Positions 1 to 13,134 of a DNA stretch of 64,000 bases are shown piece by piece. This DNA is from Strigamia acuminata (taxonomy: Eukaryota > Arthropoda > Chilopoda > Geophilomorpha > Linotaeniidae). The notes beneath the pieces were generated by a model, which was given only the letters and a program-made list of their open reading frames with translations, was not told where the DNA came from and searched no databases. Numbering within the stretch: position 1 is the first letter of the stretch; each line of letters opens with the position of its first letter. Location of the stretch: NCBI GenBank assembly GCA_949358305.1, contig OX442318.1, forward strand, positions 8,976,501 to 9,040,500. Direction: 5' to 3'. Position numbers and translations under genes: made by a program.

Positions 1-330
1 TATTTCCTTTTTTCCCTTTCTTAATTGAAATTTGTAGTGCAATTGAAAAGGGACTGAATTATGCCTGATTATTTAAATGCAATGATTGATTTTAGACCAG
101 AGATGTTAAGTCCCTCAGCATGAACCCAACACCCCACACTAAGCTCATTGTGATTTCTGCCTCACTAAATCTCCCTCCCCTTGATCTCCTCTATGATCAA
201 TCATTTGGCAGCCAATTGAGCGCGCAATGGATGCTAATCACCCCCAAATGAGCCAAAAACATACGTTCGATGCCCCAAAATCCCCCAAAAAATTAAAAAA
301 AACAAAAATATTCAACATAAAATCCACAAG
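1..330. other. Upstream unique sequence
   Basis: This is AT-rich non-repetitive DNA. I see no exon, RNA gene or repeat in it. The short open frame starting near 227 runs straight into a dispersed repeat and has no splice signals or protein-like composition, so it is not called. Confidence 0.4.
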
Positions 331-1090
331 TTTTGATTTTGACGGTTTTGACGGTTTTGATGGCATCAAAAACAGCCAAAAAAGCAAAAACCATCACCAA
401 AAACCGCAGAAACCAAAACCACGACTCGAGTGGTTTACGAATCCGTTTATGCCGGGTTTTTGTTTTTACAACCAAACTCAAAATGGCCGCCCCGAACGTC
501 AATCGACGGATCAGACTTTCAAGCGTCATAAACACTTTCGGACGAAGCATCCACCGCCCAAAATGTGAGTAAATACTAAAAAATATTTAAATAAGGTGGC
601 CACAACCACAATTCGTTAGTTAAAGTAGGTTAAACGAAAGAAATGGCATTTTTATGCACCACACAACAGCGGTACAACAGACAGACCTAAAAACGTACAC
701 AGACGGTCAGACACGTTTTAACGTACAATTTACCCCAAAATGTGAGTAAATGCTAAATTATGTTCAAATAATGTGGCCACAAACACAATTCGTTAGTTAA
801 AGTAGGTTAAACGAAAGAAATGGCATTTTTATGCACCACACAACAACGGTACAACAGACAGACCTAAAAACGTACACAGACGGTCAGACACGTTTTAACG
901 TACAATTTACCCCAAAATGTGAGTAAATGCTAAATTATGTTCAAATGATGTGGCCACAACCACAATTCGTTAGTTAAAGTATGTTAAACGAAAGAAATGG
1001 CATTTTTACGCCCCACACAACAACGGTACAACAAACAGACCTAAAAACGTACACAGGCGGTCAGACACGTTTTAACGTACAATTTACAAA
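331..1090 (+). repeat. Dispersed repeat ending in a tandem array of about 178 bp
   Basis: From about 331 to 660 the sequence closely matches 20140-20440 in the same orientation: both share a CCATCACCAAAAAC block, an AAAATGGCCGCC block and a GTGAGTAAATGC block. The segment starting near 558 is then repeated in tandem about three times, with starts near 558, 733 and 911 and a period of about 178 bp. The copies differ by only a few bases, so the amplification looks recent. A single unit is present at 20 kb, so the tandem expansion happened at this locus. The repeat class is unknown. Confidence 0.8.
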
Positions 1091-1720
1091 CGGAACAAAA
1101 CATTAATAAACAAAAGAGTCTTAACTGTAGATTTAATTTATTTTTCAGTGTATAAAAATCGCGAAAAATCAGTTAAACGAAAAATGCGAGCACGCTACGG
1201 CGCTGCATCATCTCTGGCGAGTGATATACCGCCATAAGCAACTCGAAAAGGGGAAACGTGCACTTAGTAGGTGGAAATCCGTTTTGTTTTGTGAGATCTC
1301 AGTGCAACCGGAGGTCGGGAAACGACGAAAGAAAGGAGAAAGCTTTTTCCCTTTCTTTTTCTTTTCTTCTATTGGAGCTGCAGGCATCCAGGAACTGATA
1401 GGAACGAAGGGGAGGGCGTTTCCTCGGCGCCTCACTCGAGCTGCAGCCAAATAGGCAGCAAATAGGCGCACGTCTTTGCTATTAAGGTGGAGTTGCAGAG
1501 TGATGAAGTCAAGGCACAAGCACAATGGAGTCGATAGTCGAGTGATGAATGATGGGGGAATTGGTGAGAGGCGTCCACGAGGGGTGCAGAAAGGATGGAG
1601 GTGGTCTCAGACCCCCCCAAAACCAGGAAAGCGTATCATTACCCGGCGATTATCGCGCATTTTGTCGCGCTTTCCATCAATGCTCGCTTGATAAGGTTGA
1701 TCGCTGCTCTTTAGTTGGGG
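1091..1720. other. Mixed-complexity unique block
   Basis: This is more complex and GC-richer than its surroundings, with several CG dinucleotides and a GATAAGG motif near 1692. Short open frames exist on both strands but none has convincing splice context. It could be a conserved non-coding element or an unrecognised untranslated exon. Confidence 0.3.
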
Positions 1721-2050
1721 TTTTTTTTTTTCTTTTTTTTTTTTTGAGGGGGTGGGGGGGGGGAATGGTCATCTATTTTGGGTTTATCGTTGGATTGGAA
1801 GTGTTAGAATTGTGGAAATATAATTAAAGGGGTGAATGAAGGTTGGTTGTGTGTGGTTGAGGTGTTTTTTGGGGGTTTTGGTTGTTGGGGTGTGCTGTGT
1901 GTGTAAGGGAAAGGGGATGGATGGTCGGAGAGTGGGTGGTGTGTAAGGGGGTGGCCATTTTGGTTGAATTTTTTTTTTTGGTTTAAAAGTAATTTTTTTG
2001 AATGGAAAATTGATTTTTTTGGTTTTTGGAAACAACTTTTTTGTCGAATA
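1721..2050 (+). other. G/T-rich low-complexity tract
   Basis: There are long runs of T and G with almost no C on the + strand. Open frames here are artefacts of composition. Confidence 0.6.
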
Positions 2051-2063
2051 ATTAATTGTTTTA

Positions 2064-2287
2064 GGGCAGAAAATAAAAGTTTTTGGCGGAAAATGAAAGT
2101 TTGTGGCAGAAAATGAAAGTTTTTGGCAGAAAATGAAAGTTTGTGGCAGAAAATGAAAGTTTTTGGCAGAAAATGAAAGTTTTTGGCAGAAAATGAAAGT
2201 TTTTGGCAGAAAATGAAAGTTTTTGGCAGAAAATGAAAGTTTGTGGCAGAAAATGAAAGTTTGTGGCAGAAAATGAAAGTTTGTGGC
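2064..2287 (+). repeat. 20-bp minisatellite, about 11 copies
   Basis: Near-perfect tandem copies of a 20-bp unit, GGCAGAAAATGAAAGTTTTT. The main variant changes TTTTT to TTTGT just before GGC. The two variants are interspersed rather than sorted, which suggests unequal exchange or slippage. Confidence 0.9.
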
Positions 2288-2862
2288 CTAAAATAAATTT
2301 ATTTTGGCCTAAATTCCACTTTTTTGGTCTAAAATGAACATATTTTAGCCTAGAATGAACATCTTTTGGCCAAAAATTGAATGTTTTAGGCCAAAAATAA
2401 AAGAGTGGCCTAAAATAAATTTATTTTGGCTTAAATTCCACTTTTTTGGTCTAAAATGAACATATTTTAGCCTAAAATAAACATATTTTAGCCTAAGATG
2501 AACATCTTTTGGCCTAAAATGAACATCTTTTGGCCAAAAATTGAATGTTTTAGGCCAGAAATTGAATTCTTTAGGCCAAAAATAAAAAGTTTGTGACCTA
2601 AAATAAATTTATTTTGGCTTAAATTCCACTTTTTTGGTCTAAAATGGACATATTTTAGCCTAAAATGAACATCTTTTAGCCTAAATTGAACATCTTTTGG
2701 CCTAAAAGGAACATCTTTTGACCTAAAATGAACATTTTTTGACTAAAAATGAACATCTTTTGGTCTAAAATGAACATCTTTTGGCCTAAAATGAACATCT
2801 TTTGGCCTACAATGAACATCTGGCCTAAAATCAATTTCTTCTGACCTAAAATCAATTTTGGG
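2288..2862 (+). repeat. Degenerate 20-21 bp repeat array
   Basis: This continues the preceding array with a diverged unit resembling GGCCTAAAATGAACATCTTT. The copies are heavily mutated, so this looks like an older phase of the same amplification. Confidence 0.7.
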
Positions 2863-3100
2863 TTCCCAAAAATGCCTTTTGCTCACCCCAGATGACTCTA
2901 AATTTCTTATCTAAGAACCCACAACTCCAGCATAAGCATCCTCAAATAATTCTCACGTTTCATTAATGCACATATATGCATACATACAATATACTCGTTG
3001 TCATTGTCAGTCAGCAACATGACAAAGAAGTCAATGTACATTTGAATGACACAGCATTTTGCGCGCACCCTAATTCACTCCCAAGTAATGTCGATTTTCC

Positions 3101-3409
3101 TTCCAACCGGAAGTGAGATGAGTCTTTCCACTCCCCTCGTGACTTTTCAATTCCCCTTCTGGTTATGGGTCACGCAATATTTACTCAATCCGAATTTAAT
3201 TTGCATTATTCCAAACCCACAAAAAAGGGTTATAAATCACGTGATTTTTTTATTTTTTTTTATTTTTTATTATTTTTCAATTTAATTTGAAAATGGCGGA
3301 GACCGGAGTTGAATATATAAAAAAAAAATGTAATAAAATTTGGTTATGCAATGGATACCACGTGATATATTATGCAAGCACTTTATAAAGAAAGGGGAAT
3401 AGGATTGGC
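3101..3409 (+). promoter_or_regulatory. Candidate TATA promoter with paired ETS sites
   Basis: TATAAA lies at 3384-3389, about 25-30 bp before a putative start near 3410. CACGTG E-boxes are at 3238-3243 and 3359-3364. A head-to-head ETS site, TTCCAACCGGAA with an ACCGGAAGT core, is at 3101-3114. The following exon ends in a textbook donor at 3455. Assignment to the ERG-like gene is inferred from strand and position, because no coding exon intervenes before 11287. Promoter activity is not shown. Confidence 0.4.
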
Positions 3410-3455
3410 AGCTCGAAATCCGCAACTCTGCTTCTATTCTTGAGGATTAGTCAAG
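3410..3455 (+). other. Candidate non-coding first exon of the ERG-like gene
   Basis: A short segment of ordinary complexity follows the TATA box and ends TCAAG|GTAAGTAG, a strong splice donor. It contains no ATG that would lead into a long frame, so it would be 5' untranslated. If it is real, the first intron is about 7.8 kb and ends at the acceptor before 11287. Transcript data would decide. Confidence 0.35.
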
Positions 3456-3892
3456 GTAAGTAGGGTCGCCTTTGCTTTAAATCAAGCGGAGTCGGTCGCT
3501 CCCTAATTGATCATCCAATGTCAGTGTGCGGGAAATCTAGATTGATGAAGCGTGCCCAATATGCATTTTTCGCGCGCACATTTCACCTGTAAGTTCGCAC
3601 GAAGATATATACGTGTGATTTTTGATCGTGGGTTGTGATTTGCGAATGAAAAACATCGTCGGAAGCGATCGGGAAATCCGTGGACTCACGCCATCTTGGT
3701 TCTTGAGTATAAAGCGGAACTGCGCTGTCTGTAGAATTTTTGTTTTATTTTGATTTTTGTATTAAAGGTTTTCGATCGTGAAATAAATGTGTTTTTGGAA
3801 TATTTAAAATGTTCATTTTGTGGTTAAAAAATTGTATATCGCTGTCTAAAATCTGCGAAACTTTACTACGAAGCCGCCATGTTTACATCCGG
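3456..3892. other. Start of the putative first intron
   Basis: Unique sequence of moderate complexity with several CG-containing motifs. A second TATA-like motif (GAGTATAAAG) lies near 3707. No exon is recognised. Confidence 0.3.
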
Positions 3893-3990
3893 GTGTGTTT
3901 GTAAATAAACGAGAGTCTTTTTGTTTGTAAATAAACGAGTCTTAGTCTTTTTGTTTGTAAATAAACGAGTCTTAGTCTTTTTTCTTGTAA
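3893..3990 (+). repeat. Tandem repeat of about 33 bp, three to four copies
   Basis: Copies share TTGTTTGTAAATAAACGAGT followed by a CTTAGTCTTT tail. The first and last copies are partial and diverged. Confidence 0.8.
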
Positions 3991-4499
3991 ATTATCATTT
4001 ATTTGTAAGAAATTATGAAGGATTTCTCCAAACAAAACAAATAAAACAACAAATTCCATCAAAAACAAGAATCGGCGAAACTTTGTACACGACGCCATGT
4101 AACTAAACGAGCGCCGTAGCTTTATTTCTAACCTAAAATTCATTTTCAAACATTTCCACGCAACAAAACTCCAAAATCCCATCAACCAACTCCACAACTC
4201 GAAACAACAATCCCCAAAACACTCGGAAACGATCGACACATCCTCAAACACAAACATCGGAATGTACAATCGCCATGACGTATTTATTTACCCCTCTTCG
4301 TCTCATCTCGACCCCCATCTGCGCGGATTAGGAGCGGTAAACAACCAACAAATTATACGGTTTTCCAATCTGACAAAACATAATTCAAAAATCAAAAAAA
4401 TTAACAAACAAAAAAAATAAAAATAAAAAAAAAAACTCCCATCAACAACAACAACACAATTTGCATACACGTCTTTTGTGTGCCCGTTTCGAGTGACCA

Positions 4500-5770
<1,271 letters not shown>

Positions 5771-6600
5771 CTCCAATTACGCCCCTTTCCAAGGCTGTGT
5801 TCATCCTCGATTACCTATGGTGCACCTGCAGAGCGACCATCGCGCATCCAAGGCTGAATTCTCGGAACGGAGTCCGTTACCCACTTTGAAAATCCCATTT
5901 CATTTCCAAGTATGCTTATTACACTCATTTAAACATCAAAATATCAATTTCCATCTCCGTACTCATTTTCCCTCGCAACCACCCACATTTCCCCTAAATA
6001 AACATCAATTTCGTTCACTTTTCAGAACCGACGGCAACCAGCCGCGCCATGCCGCCGAAGGTCACCCTTCTTCCGCGGCATCGCATCGCGGCCGCCGTCG
6101 CACCACCAAAACCTCAAAATCTCGCAAACAAATCGACCGATGAACCTGATTCACAGAACCGTCCGCATAATTGGTCACCACACCTCGCTCACCCAGTTTC
6201 CACACATGGTTCCACCAATGAAACATTATCACACCCTCCTCCAGAATCTAAACCAATAAGAGACACATTTTACAGTCAAATTTCGTTTATCCGCGAAAAC
6301 AAACAAATAAAATCAATTCCAGCACTCGTGGACCCCATTTAGGAGTCCGTAGACGTCCGTTAGGGGTCCGTGTAAGTAGAAAATAGTTAAAAAATTGTTT
6401 AATTCGTGTTTTTTCGGGCGAAAATGGTTGAAATTCGAGGCTGGGTCGAGAGTGCGCTCCCCGCGGTGGCGGCATGAGGCGATACGGCTGCTGGACGGAA
6501 ACGGCGCCACTTTTAAGACTTCTGGTACAGATTGGAGCCAGTGACGATCGATTTCCCGCTAGCGGCATCTCCGAGCAATAAATTTTGTCGGAGGAAATAC
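5771..6600. other. Complex intronic block with strong acceptor-like sites
   Basis: Sequence complexity rises here, and CG dinucleotides are common around 6030-6110 and 6420-6580. Acceptor-like sites (CTATTTAG at about 5770, CACTTTTCAG at about 6026) precede two of the blocks, but no matching donor and conserved peptide could be found. These may be untranslated exons or conserved non-coding elements. Confidence 0.3.
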
Positions 6601-7620
6601 GGGGGGAAGGGATGGATGGTTTTGGGATATTTTTCGATGTTGCCGCTAGGGTTTTGATGGTTTAAAATGGAGACAATTAAAAGGTGGCGCGAGGTGGGTT
6701 AATTAATTGAGCGTGATTGTGGTATGAATTTGGTCGGGGCTGTATTGCGGAGAAATAAATTGAGTCGCTAATTGAGCATTGAAAAAGCGGGAGAGGCGGA
6801 AGTTGGGGGCGGTGTTGGGAGGAATACAATGGTGGAATGGTGAAGCCGTGTTAGGGTTTGGTTGCTATGGGAATGTATGTGGAAAGTTTTGGGGATTTTG
6901 AGGGTTGGTTGTTTGGGAAATTAATTTTTTTGGGGAATTTAAGATGGAAAAATTTTTTTTTTTGCGAAAATGTGGAAAATAATATGGAAAATAAGTAAAT
7001 TTGATGAGAAATTGGAAAATAATGTGGAAAAAGGTTTAAATGATTAATTTTTTTGCGAAAAATTATGGAAAAATATGTGGAAAAAATTAATTTTTTGTGA
7101 AAATGTGGAAAATAATATGGAAAATAAGTAAATTTGATGAGAAATTGGAAAATAATGTGGAAAAAGGTTTAAATGATTAATTTTTTTGCGAAAAATTATG
7201 GAAAGATATGTGGAAAAAATTAATTTTTTGTGAAAATGTGGAAAATGACATGGGAATTTATTTTTGGAAAAAATTTGGAAAATAATATGGAGAAATTAAT
7301 TTTTTGGAAAACATTTTGAAAATTTTCTGGAAAAATTAATTTCTTTGAAAAATGTGGAAAATTATATGGAAAAATTTGGAAAATTATATGGAAAAATTTG
7401 GAAAATTATATGGAAAAATTTGGAAAATAATATGGAAAAATTTGGAAAATTATATTGAAAAATTTCGAAAATTATAAGGAAAAATTTGGAAGATTATATA
7501 AAAAAAATTGGAAAATAATATGGAAAAATTTGGAAAATAATATAGAAAAATTTGGAAAATAATATGGAAAAATTAATTTCTTGGAAAAATGAGCAGAATA
7601 ACATGGAAAAAACAAAAACA
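6601..7620 (+). repeat. Low-complexity GGAAAAT array
   Basis: The stretch becomes steadily more repetitive. The core at about 7372-7565 is a tandem of 21-23 bp units like AAAATTTGGAAAATTATATG. A longer unit of about 140 bp is duplicated at about 6950-7230. Long open frames on either strand are composition artefacts. Confidence 0.75.
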
Positions 7621-8127
7621 TTTTGATAGAAAAAAAATCAAAGAAAATTATTACGAAAACTAAATTTCCCTTGAAAAAAAAATCGAAAATAACAAATCGA
7701 TTACGATTAATTTTCCTTCCTCCTTCCAAGAAACAAATATTCCCAATAACAAATGCCAAATTGCACCACACGACAAAACCAAACTCCCCTTTCTATCTAT
7801 TCCTGCGAGTGCTCAGCAGCGAAGTTCAGGAGCAGCATTCACGAGATGAAACGTAATTTTTTTTTCTCGACAAAATTGCGCTCAGGAAAATACTTACGGA
7901 AGTGTGTTTGAAATCAGCTTATTTTACGAGCTCAGGTGTATCCTTAATCTCGTCCGGAACCCGCACGATGAGCCACGTGCCGGAACTTCCGTCCCTCAAA
8001 CTTGTATAATTTCCTAACTTATTTTCGCTCATCAACTTCGCCACAGTTCCAAAACGCGCACAATCCGAACGCTTTCCCAACCAAATCTGAAACAAACCCT
8101 CGAAAAAACAACTAAATTTATAAAAAA

Positions 8128-8169
<42 letters not shown>

Positions 8170-8815
8170 TAAAAAAAAAATTTCAAAAAATCAAAAATTT
8201 CAAAATTGTCAAGAAAACTCATTGGACGGAAAATGCGCTTCGCTCCGGCCGACTCAGGCTCGCCTTCCGCCGCCAAGCTGATCACATTTACCGTCGCCAA
8301 AAACGCGGTGACGAAATTAGTTGAAATTTTGTCTGAAAATTTCCAAATGATATTCGAGATGGAAATTCAAGGAAAAAAAGTGAATTTTTGTTTGGTTTTT
8401 ATCAAATAAGAGATGAAAGAAACCCGACTTAATAATTATAAGCGGCGGATGTTTTTCCATGAAGGCAGCAGGTGAAACACGTGTGGTCTTTGACGGGGCT
8501 TTGTTAGGTCGGGTGACGGGTTGAGACGTTTTATTAGAGGCCGGTTGGCCAGTTGTGAGGTGTGGGAGAGTTAATCGGTCATTCGGCTTGTTTGAACCGA
8601 TGAGGAAAGGGTTGGGATGAAGAGATATATACGGTAGGACGTGGACGTGTGAGGTCGACGATTGGTGACGTCATAATAACAAAGAAAGAAAGTGTGCCGC
8701 TCCTTAAGTTTCAGATGGTTTATATTTTTATTTTTTTTATTTTTTGTGTTTTTATTAGTCATCGCGGTTTCGATGGAAATGAGGCGCAGCGCTAAAATAA
8801 ATAAGATGTAAATAT
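7621..8815. other. Intronic sequence with a TTTA microsatellite
   Basis: Two complex blocks (about 7780-8090 and 8200-8700) flank a TTTA microsatellite at about 8136-8170. No exon is recognised in either block. Confidence 0.4.
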
Positions 8816-8929
8816 TTTGCTGTTTTTGAAAGTGAAATGGAATAGTTAAAATTAATTAATTAATTTTTTTTTTCTCATTTTTTTTTTAAATTTTAAATTT
8901 TTTGTTTTAGATGTTTTAGGGTTATTTTG

Positions 8930-9480
8930 ATTATTTTTTTTGTTGAATTTGAGTTTTTAGACCTGTTTTGGCTGTTTTTACATTGAATGTGGGTGTTTTA
9001 GACCTGTTTTGGTTATTTTTTACATTGAATTTGGGTGTTTTAGACGTTTAGATAATATTTTTACGTTGAATTTGAGTGTTTTAGACTTGTTTTGAATTTA
9101 AAAAAAATTAAGTTTAATGTTTTAGACCCGATTTAAAGTTTAAAAAAAATTAATTTAACCGTTTTAGACTTATTTTGTCAACTTTACATCTAATTTGACT
9201 GTTTTAGACCTGTTTAGCCCATTTTTACATTTAACAAGACTGTTTTAGATCTGTTTAGACTACTTTTACATCTAATTTGACTGTTTTAGATCTGTTTAGT
9301 CCATTTTTACATCTAGCTAGACTGTTTTAGATCTGTTTAGACGACTTTTAAATCAAATTTGACTGTTTTAGACCTCTCAAATCTATTTCTACATCTAATT
9401 TGACTCTTTTAGACCTCTCTAGTCTATTTTTACGTCTAATTTGACTGTTTTAGACCATTTTAAAAATATTTCAGAATCAC
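8930..9480 (+). repeat. Degenerate array of about 40 bp units
   Basis: Repeated units contain GACTGTTTTAGACCTGTTT followed by a TTTTACATCTAATTT half. There are roughly a dozen diverged copies, most regular between 9160 and 9470. Confidence 0.75.
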
Positions 9481-10040
9481 GCTGATCAAAATTGTCCTTA
9501 ATTCATTTTATTTATTAAAATTCTAAATATTAAATCACTTGACTTTTAACAATTTAAACCGAAAAAAATGTGATGCAATTTTTCAAAATCCTTCCTTCCA
9601 TCACTCGCACCAATTCAGTTAAAATCGCAAACTCTCCCTCCCCCGAGTGTAAACTACCGTAAATTAACCGGTACACATAGTCGTTAGGAATGCTATTCAC
9701 GCATCTACGGTAGCCTTGAGTTGACGGATGAAAAAAGGGAGCCTAATAATTCAACATCTCCGCCCCACCTTAACAAATCTTTTTTTTTTCTTTCTTTCTT
9801 TCTTTCTTCGTCTTCTCGTGACATAACGTTTGATATTGGCGATGCGAGAACGATCGGAATTCGTCTAAATACCCTTGCTCGCGTTCTATGTTGAAGGACA
9901 CCACGCCCTCGAGGGGCGGATGTTAACTGACCCCTCAATTTAATTGAGTACAAAGTAGATGAAGCGAAATGAGCGATTTGCTCGGATTTTTCTTTGTTTC
10001 TTATCTAAATTATGTGCAGGTGGGAGATGACATGCCTGCT
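9481..10040. other. Intronic block with a CTTT microsatellite
   Basis: Moderately complex unique DNA with a short CTTT run near 9790-9808. No exon or element is recognised. Confidence 0.35.
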
Positions 10041-11286
10041 GGGATTAAGCGCTCGCTCTTGCTCTTGTAGTTGTGCATTCTTTGCATTTTTGCGATGTGA
10101 GATGTGGAATTTTGGAATGTGTAACGGGTTGGATTGGATTAAGTCGTTTGGAGTGGTTTTATGCGGTGGAATGGATGGTTTTGGGTTGGTTTCGTCGCGT
10201 TGGGTGAGTGTGAGTGTGTGGGGATTGTTTGATTGGGTTAATTGGAAGGGTTGGGGTGGGGATTGGGGGTGGGGGTGGGATGGGATGGGAGGGGGTTTGA
10301 AGGGTTTTGGAAGTTGGATTTTTTTTTATGTTGGGTTGGTTTTTTTAGGTGTTGGGTTGGGTTTTTAGTGGTGTTTAATTTTTTTTAATTTGGATTGTTT
10401 TAAAAATTTTTTTTTTTAATTATTGAGTTTTTGTGTTTTGTTTTTGAATTGAGTTTTTTAGGTTTTGTGAGTTTTGTGGTTTATTCAATTTTGGGAATTT
10501 TCACAATTTTGGGAAATTGAATTTTTTCAATTATTTCAAAATCGAATTTTTTAGAAATTAGAAAATTCAGTTCTTTAAAAATACCACAAAATTCAATTTC
10601 TTCAAAAACCACAAAATTTAATTCCTCCGAAAACCACAAAATTCAATTCCTCAAAAATCCTAAAAATCATAAAATTTACAAAATCCAAAATTCCAAAATG
10701 GACAAAATTCAAAACCCCAAAATTAACAAAATCCAAAAAAATCCAAAAATTGGCAAAATATCAAAAATTTTACAAAATCCAAAATTCCAAAATTGACAAA
10801 ATTAAAACCCCCAAAATTAACAAAATCCAAAAAAACACAAAATTAACAAAATCCAAAAAACACAAAATTGGCAAAATCCAAAAATCGTAAAAATGGCAAA
10901 ACCAAAAAATCCATAAATCACAAAATTAACAAAATCCAAAAACTTACGTCCCCTAAAATAAAAAAAAAAACCAAAAAAAAAAACCAAAAAAAAAAACAAC
11001 CTCTTCACGGCACTACAGTGATTCATCCTTTGGAGCAGCGCCCAACATTTCCCGCCAAATCCACAACCACCATTGCCAACTCCAACTCTCCCTTCCAGGA
11101 ACCGTTGGGCTCGCGCATTACACCTGCCTAAGGCAATTAACCAACCAAACCACACGAAAACCCAACCAAAAAATCCTCCACAACACAACACAACTCCCAA
11201 AACACAAAATGTAAACAAAAAACCCTCCACAAACTCAACCAAACCAAACAACCAAATTTTATCAAACAACACTTTCTCGCAAACAG
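10041..11286. other. Low-complexity end of the first intron
   Basis: It changes from a G/T-rich to an A/C-rich strand bias: roughly 10090-10500 is T/G-rich, and about 10540-11010 is a degenerate AAAATTCCAAAA-type array. A small complex block lies at 11020-11120. The last bases, CTTTCTCGCAAACAG, form the acceptor of the next exon. Confidence 0.5.
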
Positions 11287-11638
11287 ACCTTGAAATTAAG
11301 CATGCTCAATTACGGCCGAGAAGAAAGCGCATTGTCTCAACCCTTTGACTACTCGTGGATTCAATCCCCACCTTCGTACGACGACATAATGGCGCGACGC
11401 AAAACGAGCAGCGATTCGACCGACTCGTGGTACCTGCACTGGGAATTGGACGCCGAGGCCGACGCCGAGCCCTTTTCCTTGCGCAATTCCGCGCTGGATG
11501 AGATCAGCTCCAACTCGTCACCTGTCGCCCTCAGTTCCGGGAGGGAAAACGCGTTCGAGGTTGTGCCAGAGGATTTCGATGACCGTAGTCACAGCGAGGG
11601 AGACGAGGACGAAGCAACGAGTGTTGTAGTACCCGCAG
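11287..11638 (+). CDS. ERG: ERG/FLI1-family ETS factor, first recognised coding exon
   Basis: The exon follows the acceptor GCAAACAG (AG at 11285-11286) and ends GCAG|GTAAAG at 11638 in phase 1. The first ATG in frame is at 11302 (MLNYGREES...) and is taken as the start. The frame is also open back to the acceptor, so an upstream coding exon is not excluded. The 112 residues are acidic and serine-rich, with a PPSYDD motif and no folded domain. The tail ends VVVPA. Joining the leftover G to the next exon gives VPA-DPTKW, which matches the stretch entering the Pointed domain in vertebrate ERG and FLI1. That match is the evidence for both the exon end and the family. The role is the N-terminal regulatory region of a nuclear transcription factor. 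Confidence 0.85.
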
Positions 11639-12045
11639 GTAAAGCCAGGTATAATATTTTGCGTGATTAGTGGGGATTAGACGCGAAGATCGTTTCTGGT
11701 GGATTTGTGGATTTGGTGTTGGTTTGTTGTTGTGGGGGTTTTTGGGGGTTTTTTGTGTGGTTTTTTGGTGTTGGGTGGTTTTTGGGGGTGATTGGAGTGG
11801 GTTTTGGTAATTTTGGGGTTGGTTTTTTAAGGGGGTTAGAGTGTGGAGGATTTTGTCGTGGTTTTCTGGTTTGGTGATTTGCTTGGTTTTTTTTTTATGT
11901 TTAATTGTAGGGTTTTAGGTATCACTTTTAGAAGGTAATTGGAATTAATTGGTTTAAAAATTTTGGATTTTGAATTGATTTTTTGGGGGGAAGATTGAAG
12001 GTTTTTAATTAGTAATGGAAAAAGATGGTTTTAGTTTTATTAATT
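11639..12045. other. Intron, T/G-rich start
   Basis: G/T-rich low-complexity sequence directly after the splice donor. No features are seen. Confidence 0.5.
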
Positions 12046-12560
12046 GTGTGTTTTAATTGTGGTGGATTTGGTCATTTTTAGAGTTAATTGTGGTGGATTT
12101 GTTCAATTTTAGACTTAATTATGGTGGATTTCTTCATTTTTAGACAATTATAGTGGATTTTTTCATTTTTAGACTTAATTATGGTGGATTTCTTCATTTT
12201 TAGACTTAATTATGATGGATTCTTTATTTTTAGACTTAATTATGGTGAGTTTGTTCATTTTTAGACTTAATTATGGTGAGTTTGTTTATTTTTAGACTTA
12301 ATTATGGTGAATTTCTTCATTTTTCGACTTAATTATGGTGGTTTCTTCATTTTTAGACTTAAATTTATTTGATTTCTTCATTTTTAGACTTAATTATGGT
12401 GGATTTTTTTTTTTTAGACTTAATTATGGTGAATTTCTTCATTTTTAGACTTAATTATGGTTGATTTTTTTCATTTTTAGACTTAATTATGGTGAATTTT
12501 TTTATTTTTAGACTTAATTCTATTTGACTTCTTCATTTTTATACTTTATTATGGCATTAT
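12046..12560 (+). repeat. Minisatellite of about 30-32 bp, about 16 copies
   Basis: Tandem units share TTTTTAGACTTAATTATGG and a short spacer ending in TTCA. Copies vary by small indels and substitutions. It is confined to the intron upstream of the Pointed exon. Confidence 0.85.
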
Positions 12561-13134
12561 TAATCCACATTTTAGGCCTGACCAGTAGTTACACATCTAA
12601 TTACAGCATTTTAATTTTACATTTTCACTTAAATTTTCTAAAATGCTGTAAAATTTAAAAAAAAAATTTAATTTAATTTTTTTAAATTTATTACCTAATT
12701 TTATTTTACATTTTCAAAATGTTTACATTCAAAATAATATTTTATTTGTTAAAATATTATTTTTTTATTTTTATTTTTTTTAAACTAAGGAAAAAATTGT
12801 AAATATTCCATCTAAATTGAATGAAAATTCGGCGAAAATCGATTTGAATATCATCACCTCGGTATAAATTCATTTTTTCCTTCGCACCTGAGGGCAGAGA
12901 TAACTTAAAACCCCACTGAGAAAACGGAACTAGTGCTGCACCACTTCTTTTATTTTTCTCATAAAAAAAACAAGTGAGTAAGTGGCAAATGGCCATAATT
13001 GTATCACTTAATAATACACCCCTCTCAATATGGACGAGGTGTGGCCAGAGGGAGTCGTGAACAGGAGGCTCTGTGCACCTAACATCCCGAGTTCCCACGC
13101 CCTTCTGCTTCTGCCATCAAAATTTCTCAATATA
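12561..13134. other. Intronic sequence with one complex block
   Basis: AT-rich to about 12830. From there to 13110 is a more complex unique block. No splice-bounded frame is recognised. Confidence 0.35.

Noticed and set aside
2064-2862. Regular repeats that might suggest a CRISPR array
   Set aside because: The units are contiguous with no unique spacers, and the host is an intron-containing animal genome. They are minisatellites.
10817-11272. 151-codon - strand frame with a hydrophobic, Phe-rich product
   Set aside because: It lies in an A/C-rich low-complexity tract, so the apparent membrane-like protein is a composition artefact. The same applies to frames at 22617-22907, 37783-38160 and 63562-63765.
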